From: Actinomycetes bacterium
GTDB lineage: Bacteria > Actinomycetota > Acidimicrobiia > Acidimicrobiales > Palsa-688
Length of the DNA stretch: 64,000 nucleotides
Direction of reading: 5' to 3'
NCBI GenBank assembly: GCA_021838445.1
Contig: JAKCDU010000018.1
Span: 1-64,000 of the forward strand
Of the stretch, positions 40,865 to 49,601 are shown in pieces. Each line of letters begins with the position of its first letter. Position 1 is the first letter of the stretch. The notes beneath the pieces are model-generated. The model had not been told where the DNA came from, ran no database searches, and saw only the letters and a program-made list of their open reading frames with translations. Both the position numbers and the translations under genes were made by a program.

Positions 40865-42778
40865 GTGAACGCCGCCTATCTGATCCCCGCCCTGCCCCTC
40901 ATCGGAGCCATCGTCCTCCTCTTCGGAGGGCGTCGCCTGCGCGAGCCCCTGTCGGGCTGGTTGGCCACCATCATGGCCGTCGGCTCGTTCGTGGCCACGG
41001 TCATCGTGTGGGTGTCCCTGCTGGGCAAGCAGGCCTCGGCCCGCAGCATCGACAAGAACATCTTTACCTGGGTTCCGGTCAACTCCCTGCACGTGAACGC
41101 CGGTCTGCAACTGGACCCGCTCTCGATCCTCTGGTGCCTGTTCGTCACCGGTGTCGGGTCGCTCATCACCCTCTACTCCATCGGCTACATGCACGGCGAC
41201 CCGAGCTTCAGCCGGTTCTTCTTCCTGCTGAACGCTTTCGTCTTCTCCATGATCGTGCTGGTGTTGGCGGACAACTATCTGTTCAGCTTCTTCGGCTGGG
41301 AGGGAGTGGGATTCTGCTCCTACGGGCTGATCGGCTTCTGGTTCGACCGGGACACGGCGGCCGTGGCGGCCAAGAAGGCCTTCGTCACCAACCGGGTGGG
41401 CGACTACGGCTTCATGATCGCCCTGTTCCTCCTCTTCCAGCACTTCGGCTCGTTCAACTACCGCGACGTGCTGCACAGCCACCTCTCGGGGAGCTTCGCC
41501 ACCGGCCTGGCCCTGATGCTCTTCCTCGGTGCCGTCGGCAAGTCGGCGCAGATCCCGCTGTACATGTGGCTGCCCGACGCCATGGAGGGCCCTACCCCTG
41601 TGTCGGCGCTGATCCACGCCGCCACCATGGTGACCGCCGGGGTCTATCTGGTCGCCCGCTCCGCCCCCATCATCCATTTCAGCTCGGCGGCCCAGTGGAC
41701 CATCTCCATCATCGGCGCCGCCACCGCCCTGCTGGCCGCGACCATCGCCTGCAACCAGAATGACATCAAGCGGGTGCTGGCCTACTCGACGGTCTCCCAG
41801 CTCGGCTACATGTTCCTGGGTGAGGGCTCGGGTGACTACGGCGCGGGCATCTACCACACGGTGATGCACGCCTTCTTCAAGGCTCTGCTGTTCCTCTCCG
41901 CCGGTGCGGTCATCCACGCCCTGCACGACGAGCAGAACATGAAGCGGATGGGCAACTTGCGCCGCTACCTGCCGATCACCTTCCCGGCGTTCATGATCGG
42001 GTTCCTGGCCCTGGCCGCCATCCCCCCCTTCGATGGTTTCTGGTCCAAGGACGCCATCCTGGCCGCGGCCTGGCACAAGAGCCCGGCGCTGTGGGCCGTG
42101 GGAGTGCTCACCGCCTTCCTCACCGCCTACTACATGACCCGGCAGGTGGTCCTGGTCTTCTTCGGCCAGTCCCGCTGGTTCGACCATGCCAAGGAGCGGG
42201 GCGCGGCCGGTGACCATCACGTCTACGAAGCCGGGGGGGTGCCCCACGAGGCGCCCGCCACCATGACCGTGCCGCTCGTGATCCTGGCCGCGGCCTCGGT
42301 GCTCGGCTGGCTCCTCGACGCTCCTTTCGGGGGGCTGGACTTCATAAACAAGTGGCTGGCCCCGCTGTTTCCCCCGACGGTGGCCCCCGCCTTCTCCGTC
42401 GCCACCGGCACCAAATGGCTGATCGGCCTGGTGTCGGTCGCCTTCGCCCTCGCCGGCCTGGCCTCCGGGGTCGCCGCCTGGCGTCGGGCCGTCGACCGGC
42501 CCCGCCTCGAGCCGGCCGTCCTCGAGCACGCCTGGTACATCGACGAGGGAGTGTCGCGGACGGTGGCAGGGCCGCTGACCCGGATGGCCAACACCTTCAG
42601 CTTCGTCATCGACGGGCGGCTGGTGGACGGGCTGGTGCGGGCCGTGTCCGGCAGCTTCGCCGCTTCGGGACGACAGCTGAGGCGGGTGCAGACCGGGTAC
42701 GTCCGCAACTACGCCCTGGGAATCAGCGCCGGAGCGGTAATCATCCTCTTCTACGTGTCCCTGCGGGCCGGGAGCTGA
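40865..42778 (+). CDS. nuoL: NADH-quinone oxidoreductase subunit L
   Basis: The 637-residue antiporter-like proton pump has FFLLNAFVFSMIVLVLADN, FFGWEGVGFCSYGLIGFWF, PLYMWLPDAMEGPTPVSALIHAATMVTAGVYL, ACNQNDIKRVLAYSTVSQLGYM and the long lateral helix region at the C-terminus. GTG start seven bases after nuoK. Confidence 0.96.
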   Translation: MNAAYLIPALPLIGAIVLLFGGRRLREPLSGWLATIMAVGSFVATVIVWVSLLGKQASARSIDKNIFTWVPVNSLHVNAGLQLDPLSILWCLFVTGVGSLITLYSIGYMHGDPSFSRFFFLLNAFVFSMIVLVLADNYLFSFFGWEGVGFCSYGLIGFWFDRDTAAVAAKKAFVTNRVGDYGFMIALFLLFQHFGSFNYRDVLHSHLSGSFATGLALMLFLGAVGKSAQIPLYMWLPDAMEGPTPVSALIHAATMVTAGVYLVARSAPIIHFSSAAQWTISIIGAATALLAATIACNQNDIKRVLAYSTVSQLGYMFLGEGSGDYGAGIYHTVMHAFFKALLFLSAGAVIHALHDEQNMKRMGNLRRYLPITFPAFMIGFLALAAIPPFDGFWSKDAILAAAWHKSPALWAVGVLTAFLTAYYMTRQVVLVFFGQSRWFDHAKERGAAGDHHVYEAGGVPHEAPATMTVPLVILAAASVLGWLLDAPFGGLDFINKWLAPLFPPTVAPAFSVATGTKWLIGLVSVAFALAGLASGVAAWRRAVDRPRLEPAVLEHAWYIDEGVSRTVAGPLTRMANTFSFVIDGRLVDGLVRAVSGSFAASGRQLRRVQTGYVRNYALGISAGAVIILFYVSLRAGS

Positions 42779-42781
42779 CCT

Positions 42782-44566
42782 TTGAAAACGACCGGCCTAC
42801 CGATCCTCAACATCATCGTGTTCCTGCCCCTCGCCGGGGCCATCATCTGCCTGCTCCTCCCCTCGGCGTCGTGGTCGTCGACCTCGCTCCGCCGGTCCTC
42901 GTGGTCCACCGGCCGGCCGGCTCCGGCCCCGGGTCCGGTGTCCACCCTCGGCCCGGCCGGAATCGTCGGGTTGGTGGTCGCTCTCCTGGAGTTGGCCTTC
43001 GTCATCTTCCTGGTCATCGACTATCCGACGTCGGGGCACGCCGCCGGCTTCCAGTTCGTCTCCCGGCACTCGTGGATCGGGGCTTTCGGTATCGACTGGA
43101 GCCTCGGGGTGGACGGGATATCGCTGTTCCTCGTGGCCATGACCGCCCTCCTGTTCCCGATCGCCATGTTCGGGCCGACCCTGAGGGGTAACAGCCGGGC
43201 TTTCATGGGGTGGATGCTGCTGCTCGAAGCGGCGTGCATGGGGACGTTCCTGTCCCTCGACCTGTTCGTCTTCTTCGTGATGTTCGAGATCACCCTGGTA
43301 CCCGGCTACTTCCTGGTGGCGGGATGGGGCGGAGCGCGCCGCAACTACGCGGCCATGAAGTTCTTCATCTACACCTTCGCCGGATCGGCGTTCCTGTTCG
43401 TCGCCATCATCGCCCTGGTCGTCCTCGCCGCTCCCCGCAACGGGGGTCACCAGACCTTCGACCTGATCACCCTGGCCCGCATCGCCGGCTCGCTGCCCCA
43501 CGCCGATCAGGTCCTGATCTTCTGCGGCTTCGCCGTCGCCTTCGCCGTGAAGATCCCCCTGGTGCCGTTCCACAGCTGGCTGCCCGACACCTACACCGAG
43601 GCGCCGACGGCGGGCTCGATGATCCTTGCCGGCATTCTCTTCAAGCTCGGCGCCTACGGCCTGCTGCGACTGGGCATCTACGTGGTACCGGTCGGCGCCG
43701 CCGACATGGCCCCGGTGCTGCTCACCCTGGCCGCGGTCGGCATCGTCTACGGGTCGCTGATCACCATCATGCAGAAGGACCTGAAGCGCCTGGTGGCCTA
43801 CGCCTCCATCGTCGACGTGGCGTTCATCGTGCTCGGTTTCTTCGCGTTCAGTTCCCAGGGCGTGACCGGCGGGGTGCTCGAGATGGTGAACCACGGTCTC
43901 ACCACGGGGGCCATCTTCTTCCTGGTCGGGATTGTCTGGGAGCGGCGTGGCACGCTGCGATTCTCCGATCTGGGCGGACTGCAGAAGTCCATGCCGATCA
44001 TGGCCGCCGTCTTCCTGGCCGTGGTGATGAGCGCCATCGGCCTGCCGGGGCTCAACGGGTTCGTGGGTGAGTTCCTGGTGCTGGTCGGCACCTTCGCCAC
44101 CCACCGGTGGTGGGCGGTGGTGGCCACCGTGGCGGTCATCACCGCGGCTGTCTACATGCTCTGGGCCTACCAGCGGGTGTTCCACGGCCCGGTCCTCAAC
44201 CCTGCCAACGACGCCGTGGCCGACATCAGCTGGCGGGAACTGGCGGTGGTGGCCCCCCTGCTGGTGGGCATCGTGTTCCTCGGCGTCTACCCGAGGCCCT
44301 TCCTCGAGCGGGTCACCCCGTCGGTCAATTACCTGCTCGACCGGGTGGAGCAGGCCGCCCCCAACGCCCACGTGCCCAAGACCCACAACGTCACCTACTC
44401 GCTCCCCGCCAACCAGGACGTCCGGGGAGGTCCCCCAGGCGCCGCCGGTGCGGCGTCGGCCTCGGGTTCGGGTGGTGCGGGGTCCGGCGGGAGTTCCGGT
44501 TCGGTGCCGTCGGCGGCGGGGTCCACCCCGGGGTCGGCCACAGCCAGCGCAGGAGGTTCGAAGTGA
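42782..44566 (+). CDS. nuoM: NADH-quinone oxidoreductase subunit M (TTG start)
   Basis: The 594-residue pump has FFVMFEITLVPGYFLVAGWG, KIPLVPFHSWLPDTYTEAPTAGSMILAGI and MQKDLKRLVAYASIVDVAF. Translation appears to start at a TTG, with GGGAG about eight bases upstream; no better start exists before the first helix. A serine/proline-rich insertion follows the first helix, and the C-terminus ends in a ~45-residue Ser/Gly/Ala tail. It overlaps nuoN as GTGA. Confidence 0.95.
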   Translation: MKTTGLPILNIIVFLPLAGAIICLLLPSASWSSTSLRRSSWSTGRPAPAPGPVSTLGPAGIVGLVVALLELAFVIFLVIDYPTSGHAAGFQFVSRHSWIGAFGIDWSLGVDGISLFLVAMTALLFPIAMFGPTLRGNSRAFMGWMLLLEAACMGTFLSLDLFVFFVMFEITLVPGYFLVAGWGGARRNYAAMKFFIYTFAGSAFLFVAIIALVVLAAPRNGGHQTFDLITLARIAGSLPHADQVLIFCGFAVAFAVKIPLVPFHSWLPDTYTEAPTAGSMILAGILFKLGAYGLLRLGIYVVPVGAADMAPVLLTLAAVGIVYGSLITIMQKDLKRLVAYASIVDVAFIVLGFFAFSSQGVTGGVLEMVNHGLTTGAIFFLVGIVWERRGTLRFSDLGGLQKSMPIMAAVFLAVVMSAIGLPGLNGFVGEFLVLVGTFATHRWWAVVATVAVITAAVYMLWAYQRVFHGPVLNPANDAVADISWRELAVVAPLLVGIVFLGVYPRPFLERVTPSVNYLLDRVEQAAPNAHVPKTHNVTYSLPANQDVRGGPPGAAGAASASGSGGAGSGGSSGSVPSAAGSTPGSATASAGGSK

Positions 44567-46461
44567 GCGGCGTGGTCCTGGCGACGGTGTCGGGGCTCGT
44601 GGCGCAGACCTCGGGCGGCAGCAACCCGTCGGGTTGCGCGATCGGCAAGGCCGGAGACTCGGTCTCGGGCCTGTGCCGCGCCGCTAACTCGCTGCACATC
44701 TCGGTGGCCTACAGCGCCATCCTGCCCGTCCTGATCCTGTCCATCGGCGGCCTGGTCCTGCTTGCCGTGTCGGCGGTGCTGCCCAAGCGGATCTACCCCG
44801 GCCTCTACCCGGTGCTCAGCACCGTCGTGGGCGGCGTCTCGCTCGTCGCCTCGGTCTGGCAGTGGTACAACGTGCCCGGCCACGGCCAGGGGATGGTGGA
44901 GATCGGCGGGCAGATCTTCTTCGACCACTTCGCCGTTCTGTTCGCCATCCTGGTCTCGGTGGCGGTGATCCTCAGCTCCATCGCCAGCGACAGCTATCTG
45001 CGCCGGGAGGGCCTCGACGGCGTCGAGGCCTATGTGCTGATCCTCATGTCGGGGACCGGCGCGGTGCTGATGGCCGAGTCGGCCAGCCTCATCTCCTTGT
45101 TCCTCGGCCTCGAGATCATGTCCATCGCCCTCTACGTGATGGCCGCCTATCACCGCCGCCGGGCTGAGTCGGGCGAGGCCGGGCTCAAGTACTTCCTCCT
45201 CGGGTCGTTCTCCTCGGCCATCTTCCTGTACGGCATCGCCTTGGTCTACGGGGCCACTGGATCCACCGAACTGGTCCTCATCGCCAACCACCTGGCCACC
45301 AACGTCCTGTCCAACGGAGGGGTGCTCCTCGCCGGCATGGCCCTGCTCATCGTCGGACTGGGCTTCAAGGTGGCTGCCGTGCCGTTCCACCTGTGGACCC
45401 CCGACGTCTACCAGGGATCACCGACGCCCTTCACCGGTTACATGGCGGCGGTGGCCAAGGCCGCCGGGTTCGCCGGGCTGCTGAGGGTGCTCGATCAGGG
45501 ACTGCTGACCCAGCAGACCGACTGGCGGCCGGTCATCTGGGTGATCACGGTGCTGACCTTGGTGATCGGTTCGGTCCTGGCCATCGCCTCGCGTGACCTC
45601 AAGCGGATGCTGGCCTACTCGTCGGTCAGTCAGGCCGGCTACGTCCTGGTGGGGGTGCAGGCGGCGACCGGCACCGGCAAATCAGCCGCCCTCTTCTACC
45701 TGTTCACCTACACCTTCATCGTCATCGGCTCGTTCGCCGTCGTCGACGCCATCCAGGGCCAGGGGGAGAGCCGCAGCACCATCTGGGCGGTCCGCGGCCT
45801 GTCCCGCCGCCAGCCCCTGCTCGCCGCGGCCATGCTGGTCCTGCTCCTGGCCCAGGCCGGGGTGCCCTTCACCAGCGGCTTCCTCGGGAAGTTCTACGTG
45901 ATCCAGGCCGCCGTCGGGCAGGGCCAGTACTACCTCGCCGTCATCGCCATGCTGACAGCGGCGGTGGCCGCCTTCTTCTACCTGCGGGTCGCCCTTCTCA
46001 TGTACTCCTCGGGTGTCCCCGCGGTGGCCGCCACGACGCCCCCGGCGCCGGAGCCGTCCGGCTCCACCGGGGACCTCCCTTACGGGGACGCCGGCGAGCC
46101 GACCGACGTCGGGGTCCCGGCCGAGCGGGTCGGGGCGGCATCGGCGATGACCACCACCGGGCTGGCGGCAGGTGCCGTCCCGTCAGAAGGGGGTCTCGCC
46201 ACCCCGGCGCGGGCCGGCGGGGCGTCGGCTCTCGACGTCGAGGCCGAGGAGGACGTCTTCGCCGCCGGCCTGGCGCCGGTGCCCGGTCTCGACCCCGAGA
46301 CCGCCGACCGGGCCTCGGCTCTCGACGCCGCCGCCGGCGACCCGCCCTACGTGTCGTCGACCAACGCCATGGTGATCTTCATCTCGGTGGCCTTCACCAT
46401 CGCCGCCGGGGTGTCGTCCTTCGCCGTGGACTTCGCCAAGGCGGCCACCACCCTCTTCTGA
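44563..46461 (+). CDS. nuoN: NADH-quinone oxidoreductase subunit N with long internal insertion
   Basis: GTG 44563 with AGGAGG six bases upstream gives 632 residues. Core motifs are FLGLEIMSIALYVMAA, GFKVAAVPFHLWTPDVYQGSPTPFTGYMA and ASRDLKRMLAYSSVSQAGYVL. Between the penultimate and last helices about 115 residues of Ala/Gly/Pro/acidic low-complexity sequence are inserted (after YLRVALLMYSSG, before VSSTNAMVIFISVAF). The N-terminus also has ~45 residues before the first helix. It is the last gene of the operon. Confidence 0.94.
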   Translation: MSGVVLATVSGLVAQTSGGSNPSGCAIGKAGDSVSGLCRAANSLHISVAYSAILPVLILSIGGLVLLAVSAVLPKRIYPGLYPVLSTVVGGVSLVASVWQWYNVPGHGQGMVEIGGQIFFDHFAVLFAILVSVAVILSSIASDSYLRREGLDGVEAYVLILMSGTGAVLMAESASLISLFLGLEIMSIALYVMAAYHRRRAESGEAGLKYFLLGSFSSAIFLYGIALVYGATGSTELVLIANHLATNVLSNGGVLLAGMALLIVGLGFKVAAVPFHLWTPDVYQGSPTPFTGYMAAVAKAAGFAGLLRVLDQGLLTQQTDWRPVIWVITVLTLVIGSVLAIASRDLKRMLAYSSVSQAGYVLVGVQAATGTGKSAALFYLFTYTFIVIGSFAVVDAIQGQGESRSTIWAVRGLSRRQPLLAAAMLVLLLAQAGVPFTSGFLGKFYVIQAAVGQGQYYLAVIAMLTAAVAAFFYLRVALLMYSSGVPAVAATTPPAPEPSGSTGDLPYGDAGEPTDVGVPAERVGAASAMTTTGLAAGAVPSEGGLATPARAGGASALDVEAEEDVFAAGLAPVPGLDPETADRASALDAAAGDPPYVSSTNAMVIFISVAFTIAAGVSSFAVDFAKAATTLF

Positions 46462-46529
46462 TAGCGCGCCCCCGCCGGGGGTGCCGGTGTCGGTGCTACC
46501 GCTCGGGACGCTCTACGCTGCGGGAGCCC

Positions 46530-47141
46530 ATGGCGACTGTACGGACCCGAGCGAGTAGCGCGTCGCGTCGACGGGCGATTCTCGACGCCACCCTCGACGT
46601 GTTCATTGACGTCGGCGAGTCGGGGACCTTCATCCAGGAGGTGTGCGCCCGGGCGGCCATAAGTGTGGGGTCGCTGTACCACCACTTCGGGTCCAAGGAC
46701 CAGCTGATCGCCACCCTCCACTACACCCTCCTCGACGACTACCAGTCGGGGGCGGGCCCCATCCTGGCCGCCGACCCCCCCGCCGAAGACGGCATCAGGG
46801 ACACCGTGGCCTACCACCTGCGCTGGCTGGTCGGCCACCCCCGGCCGGCCACCTTCCTGCTGCAGCAGCCCTTCGCCGGCTACCGGTCGACGGGCGTGCC
46901 GGCCGATCTGCTCGAGGCCAACGAGGACTTCCTGCACACGGTGCACGGTTGGCTGGACCGGCGGATGGAGGAAGGCCAACTGCAGCGCCTGCCCTTCGAC
47001 GTGGTCGTGGCCCTGCTCATCGGGCCGGTCCACCACTGGGCGCGCAGCGCCCTGTTCCTCGATCCGGCCCGGGCCCCGGCCAAGGCCGAGGCCACCATCG
47101 AGCAGTTGGCCGCCGGGGCCTGGCAGTCCCTGCGGCCCTGA
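46530..47141 (+). CDS. TetR-family regulator
   Basis: The 203-residue product has a clear TetR HTH: RRRAILDATLDVFIDVGESGTFIQEVCARAAISVGSLYHHFGSKDQLIATL. The C-terminal half is a generic ligand domain. It follows nuoN by 68 bases but is probably independent, since tightly coupled genes end at nuoN. It converges with the HsaA-like monooxygenase gene, which it may or may not control. Confidence 0.9.
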   Translation: MATVRTRASSASRRRAILDATLDVFIDVGESGTFIQEVCARAAISVGSLYHHFGSKDQLIATLHYTLLDDYQSGAGPILAADPPAEDGIRDTVAYHLRWLVGHPRPATFLLQQPFAGYRSTGVPADLLEANEDFLHTVHGWLDRRMEEGQLQRLPFDVVVALLIGPVHHWARSALFLDPARAPAKAEATIEQLAAGAWQSLRP

Positions 47142-47148
47142 GCCGGGG

Positions 47149-47221
47149 CCGCCCTCCAAGGGCGGGCCTCGGACCGGGCCCCACCCCGGGGCCGCGCCGG
47201 TGGCGGCCGACCCCGGGGTGG
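47149..47221. terminator. Two hairpins between convergent genes
   Basis: CCGCCCT-CCA-AGGGCGG (47149-47165) is followed by an 11-base perfect stem, CCACCCCGGGG at 47181-47191 with CCCCGGGGTGG at 47211-47221, whose loop contains a further CCGC/GCGG pair. Position between the TetR stop and the stop of the convergent monooxygenase gene indicates bidirectional termination. No T-tract is present, as usual in GC-rich actinobacteria. Confidence 0.7.
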
Positions 47222-47226
47222 CCGGT

Positions 47227-48444
47227 TCAGACCAGCATGTCCTCGAGCGGCTCGCCCATGAGCCACGCGCCGTAACCGGTCAGGGCCTGATCGGACCCGT
47301 TGACCACGTGGTGTGACCCGGCCTGGGCGTCGCGCCACAGGCGCTGCACCGGGCTGCTCAGCGTCAGGCCCCGCCCACCGGCCAGCGAGAAGATGGTGTT
47401 GGCCGACTCGGTCGCCCGCTTGGCCGCCATCACCTGGTCGCGCCGGGCCCGGGCCCGTATCTGGAGCGGTACGGCGGCTTGTCCGGCCAGGTCGGGGTTG
47501 GCCACGACGTGCTCGTAGACCTCGCCCAGGTTGTCGAGCATCTGGACCCGGGCGGCGTCGATGTCGGAGGACACCTCGGCCAGCTTGGCCATGCTGACCG
47601 CCGGCCAGATGCGCTTGGCGTCGAAGGGCCCCGATGTCGGGCCCGGCGGCAGGTAGTTGGCCATGCGACCCTTGACCATGGACAGCGACTCGTTGAGCAT
47701 GCCCCGCGCCATGCCCACGAGCGGGGCGGTGACGGCGTTCAGGAACATGGAGCCCCACGGGACCCGGAACAGCGGCGCTGTGTTCACCTCGGTCCCCGGG
47801 ACCTTGTGGGCCTGCAGGTCCGGCCAGCTCATGCTGTGGAGGTCGGGCACGAAGGCGTCTTCGACCTTGATGTCGTTGCTGCCCGACCCACTGAGGCCGG
47901 CCACGTTCCACACGTCGATGATCTCGTAGTCGGAGCGGGGGAGCAGGAAGTGACGCATCTCCATCGGTTGGCCACCCTCGCCGTAGACGATCCCGCCGAC
48001 GAACACCCACTGGGAGTGCTCGCAACCCGACGAGAAGCTCCAGCGGCCGGTCAGGCGGTACCCGCCATCGACACGGGTCGCCTTTCCGACGTAGTTGTAC
48101 GACGAGCTGATCCACGTGTCGGGATCCTCCCCCCAGACCTCCTGCTGGACCGAGTCGGCGTACAGCCCGATGTGCCAGTTGTGCACACCCACGACGCCGA
48201 GCACCCAGCCCGCCGCCCCGTCGTACTCGGCCGCCGCCATCATGGCTTCGACGAAGCAGCGGGGATCGGCCTCCAGCCCCCCATAACGGGCCGGCTGAAT
48301 GAGCCGCATGACCCCCGTCTCACGCAGGATCTTGGCCGTGGTCTCCGACAGACGGCGTTCGTCGGCGCAGACGGCGGCCTGGGTTCGTAGCTCCTCGCCG
48401 GCGTCCCGGAGAGCGGCGATGGCCGGATGAGAGAATTCGCGCAT
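47227..48444 (-). CDS. HsaA-like flavin-dependent monooxygenase (acyl-CoA dehydrogenase fold)
   Basis: ATG 48444 gives 405 residues; the track ORF extends into antisense of the next gene. The sequence follows HsaA/HpaB-type oxygenase components closely: MRLIQPARYGGLEADP, GVVGVHNWHIGLY, EVWGEDPDTWISSSY, WSFSSGCEHSQWVFVGG, IIDVWNVAGLSGSGSNDI and the C-terminal RARARRDQVMAAKRATESANTIF and LWRDAQAGSHH. HsaA hydroxylates a phenolic seco-steroid with reduced flavin from a separate reductase. No reductase gene is adjacent, and the substrate could be another phenol. Divergent from a SnoaL-like gene, sharing a short AT-rich promoter. Confidence 0.85.
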   Translation of the reverse strand: MREFSHPAIAALRDAGEELRTQAAVCADERRLSETTAKILRETGVMRLIQPARYGGLEADPRCFVEAMMAAAEYDGAAGWVLGVVGVHNWHIGLYADSVQQEVWGEDPDTWISSSYNYVGKATRVDGGYRLTGRWSFSSGCEHSQWVFVGGIVYGEGGQPMEMRHFLLPRSDYEIIDVWNVAGLSGSGSNDIKVEDAFVPDLHSMSWPDLQAHKVPGTEVNTAPLFRVPWGSMFLNAVTAPLVGMARGMLNESLSMVKGRMANYLPPGPTSGPFDAKRIWPAVSMAKLAEVSSDIDAARVQMLDNLGEVYEHVVANPDLAGQAAVPLQIRARARRDQVMAAKRATESANTIFSLAGGRGLTLSSPVQRLWRDAQAGSHHVVNGSDQALTGYGAWLMGEPLEDMLV

Positions 48445-48510
48445 ACCAGAAAAATATTCTAGAAACGTCGGTCCGTCAAGCCCCCTTCCCGGTTGCCTAG
48501 GGTGGGGCCG

Positions 48511-48966
48511 GTGACCTCGAGCGAAGTGGCCGTCACCAACCTCCTCTACACCTACGCCGAGATGATCGACGCCGGGCGTTTCGAGGAGCTCGGCGACGGA
48601 TTGTTCGCCCACGCCGAGTTCATCGTCGCCGCGCCCCCCGCGCCCCGCCTCGACGGGCCGGGCATGAGCCGGTTGCTGGTGGCGACGACCATCCGCCACG
48701 GGGATGGAACGCCCCGCACCAAGCACGTCCTCACCAACCCGATAGTCGAAGTCGACGAGGAGGCCGGTACCGCGACCTGCCGCTCGTACTACACCGTCCT
48801 CCAGCAGACCGATACCCTGCCTCTGCAGCCCATCGTGGCCGGCCGCTACCACGACCGCTTTGCTCGCATCGACGGGCAGTGGTGCTTCGCCGAGCGGGAC
48901 TACACCATGCTCGACATGATCGGTGACATCAGCCAGCACCTGAGGATCAACCCCACCCGGTCCTGA
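48511..48966 (+). CDS. SnoaL-like / NTF2-fold protein
   Basis: From GTG 48511 the ~151-residue product begins VTSSEVAVTNLLYTYAEMIDAGRFEELGDGLFA and ends with GRYHDRFARIDGQWCFAERDYTM, the alpha+beta barrel pattern of SnoaL_4 / ring-hydroxylating dioxygenase beta-subunit-like proteins. Such proteins act as small isomerases, hydratases or cofactor-free accessory enzymes, often in aromatic or steroid pathways. Divergence from an HsaA-like gene fits a shared catabolic role. Function not established. Confidence 0.8.
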   Translation: MTSSEVAVTNLLYTYAEMIDAGRFEELGDGLFAHAEFIVAAPPAPRLDGPGMSRLLVATTIRHGDGTPRTKHVLTNPIVEVDEEAGTATCRSYYTVLQQTDTLPLQPIVAGRYHDRFARIDGQWCFAERDYTMLDMIGDISQHLRINPTRS

Positions 48967-48992
48967 TTCGGTTCCGGCTCGGCACTGGACCC

Positions 48993-49019
48993 GTTTAGAA
49001 GTTGGTATCACCCGGGTAG
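48993..49019 (+). promoter_or_regulatory. SigB/SigF-type promoter candidate for DUF6458 gene
   Basis: GTTT (48993-48996), a 17-base spacer and GGGTAG (49014-49019) match the GTTT-N15-18-GGGTA pattern of actinobacterial stress sigma factors. It lies about 60 bases upstream of the small membrane protein gene, which also has a strong AAAGGAG ribosome site. Confidence 0.6.
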
Positions 49020-49079
49020 ATCCACGAACGGCAGCGGGTAGAGACCGACCCGCTGATCACCGTAAAGGAGCGAAGATCA

Positions 49080-49331
49080 ATGGGTGTAGGCACCAGCATC
49101 GTCATTTTCGCCATCGGGGCGATTCTCAAGTTCGCAACGACGGTATCGTCGTCGAGCTTCAACATCCACACCATCGGCGTGATCCTGATGATCGTGGGTG
49201 TGGTGGGTTTCCTGGTATCGCTGGCCTTCTGGGGCTCGTGGGGCGGCTTCGGCGGCTACAGCCGCCAGCGACGGGTCTACCGTGACGGGACCGGCACGGT
49301 AGTCGACGAGACCCACCGCACCACCTACTGA
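49080..49331 (+). CDS. DUF6458-type small membrane protein
   Basis: The 83-residue product starts MGVGTSIVIFAIGAILKFA, has a second helix GVILMIVGVVGFLVSLAFWGSW and ends in a short basic, tyrosine-containing cytoplasmic tail. This two-helix arrangement with a G-x-G-x-S/T start is the DUF6458 family, widespread in Actinobacteria and of unknown function. ATG 49080 has AAAGGAG ten bases upstream. The promoter suggests general stress control. Confidence 0.85.
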   Translation: MGVGTSIVIFAIGAILKFATTVSSSSFNIHTIGVILMIVGVVGFLVSLAFWGSWGGFGGYSRQRRVYRDGTGTVVDETHRTTY

Positions 49332-49432
49332 CCCGGCAAGGTCGCCCGTGGGTTCGAACCGTCCGGTTCGCCTCCCGCTGGCGCTTGTAGGGTCAGAACC
49401 GGGATCAGGGACGAACCCGGTGATGTCCCCCC

Positions 49433-49463
49433 CGGCGGGCGCCGCGTCAAGCGGCGCCCGCCG
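49433..49463. terminator. Strong 12-bp stem terminator
   Basis: CGGCGGGCGCCG and its exact reverse complement flank the seven-base loop CGTCAAG. A smaller hairpin CGAACC-GTCC-GGTTCG precedes it just after the DUF6458 stop. The gap 49332-49601 between convergent genes holds no coding sequence, so these are likely bidirectional terminators. Confidence 0.7.
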
Positions 49464-49601
49464 TAGTGTGGCCGGGACTTCGGTCCCGTCCGTCGGGGTG
49501 GTCCGACCGTGGCCGCCGCTCGGCGGTCTCACGACAGCGGTCGCGGTCGGCGCCCCGAGCCCGGGTCCCGCCGAGAGGCCGAGGCCGGAAGTCGGGCCGG
49601 C

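Noticed and set aside
40790-42529. 579-codon minus-strand ORF
   Set aside because: Antisense of nuoL, rich in Asp/Gly/His/Glu as expected from reversed membrane-protein codons.
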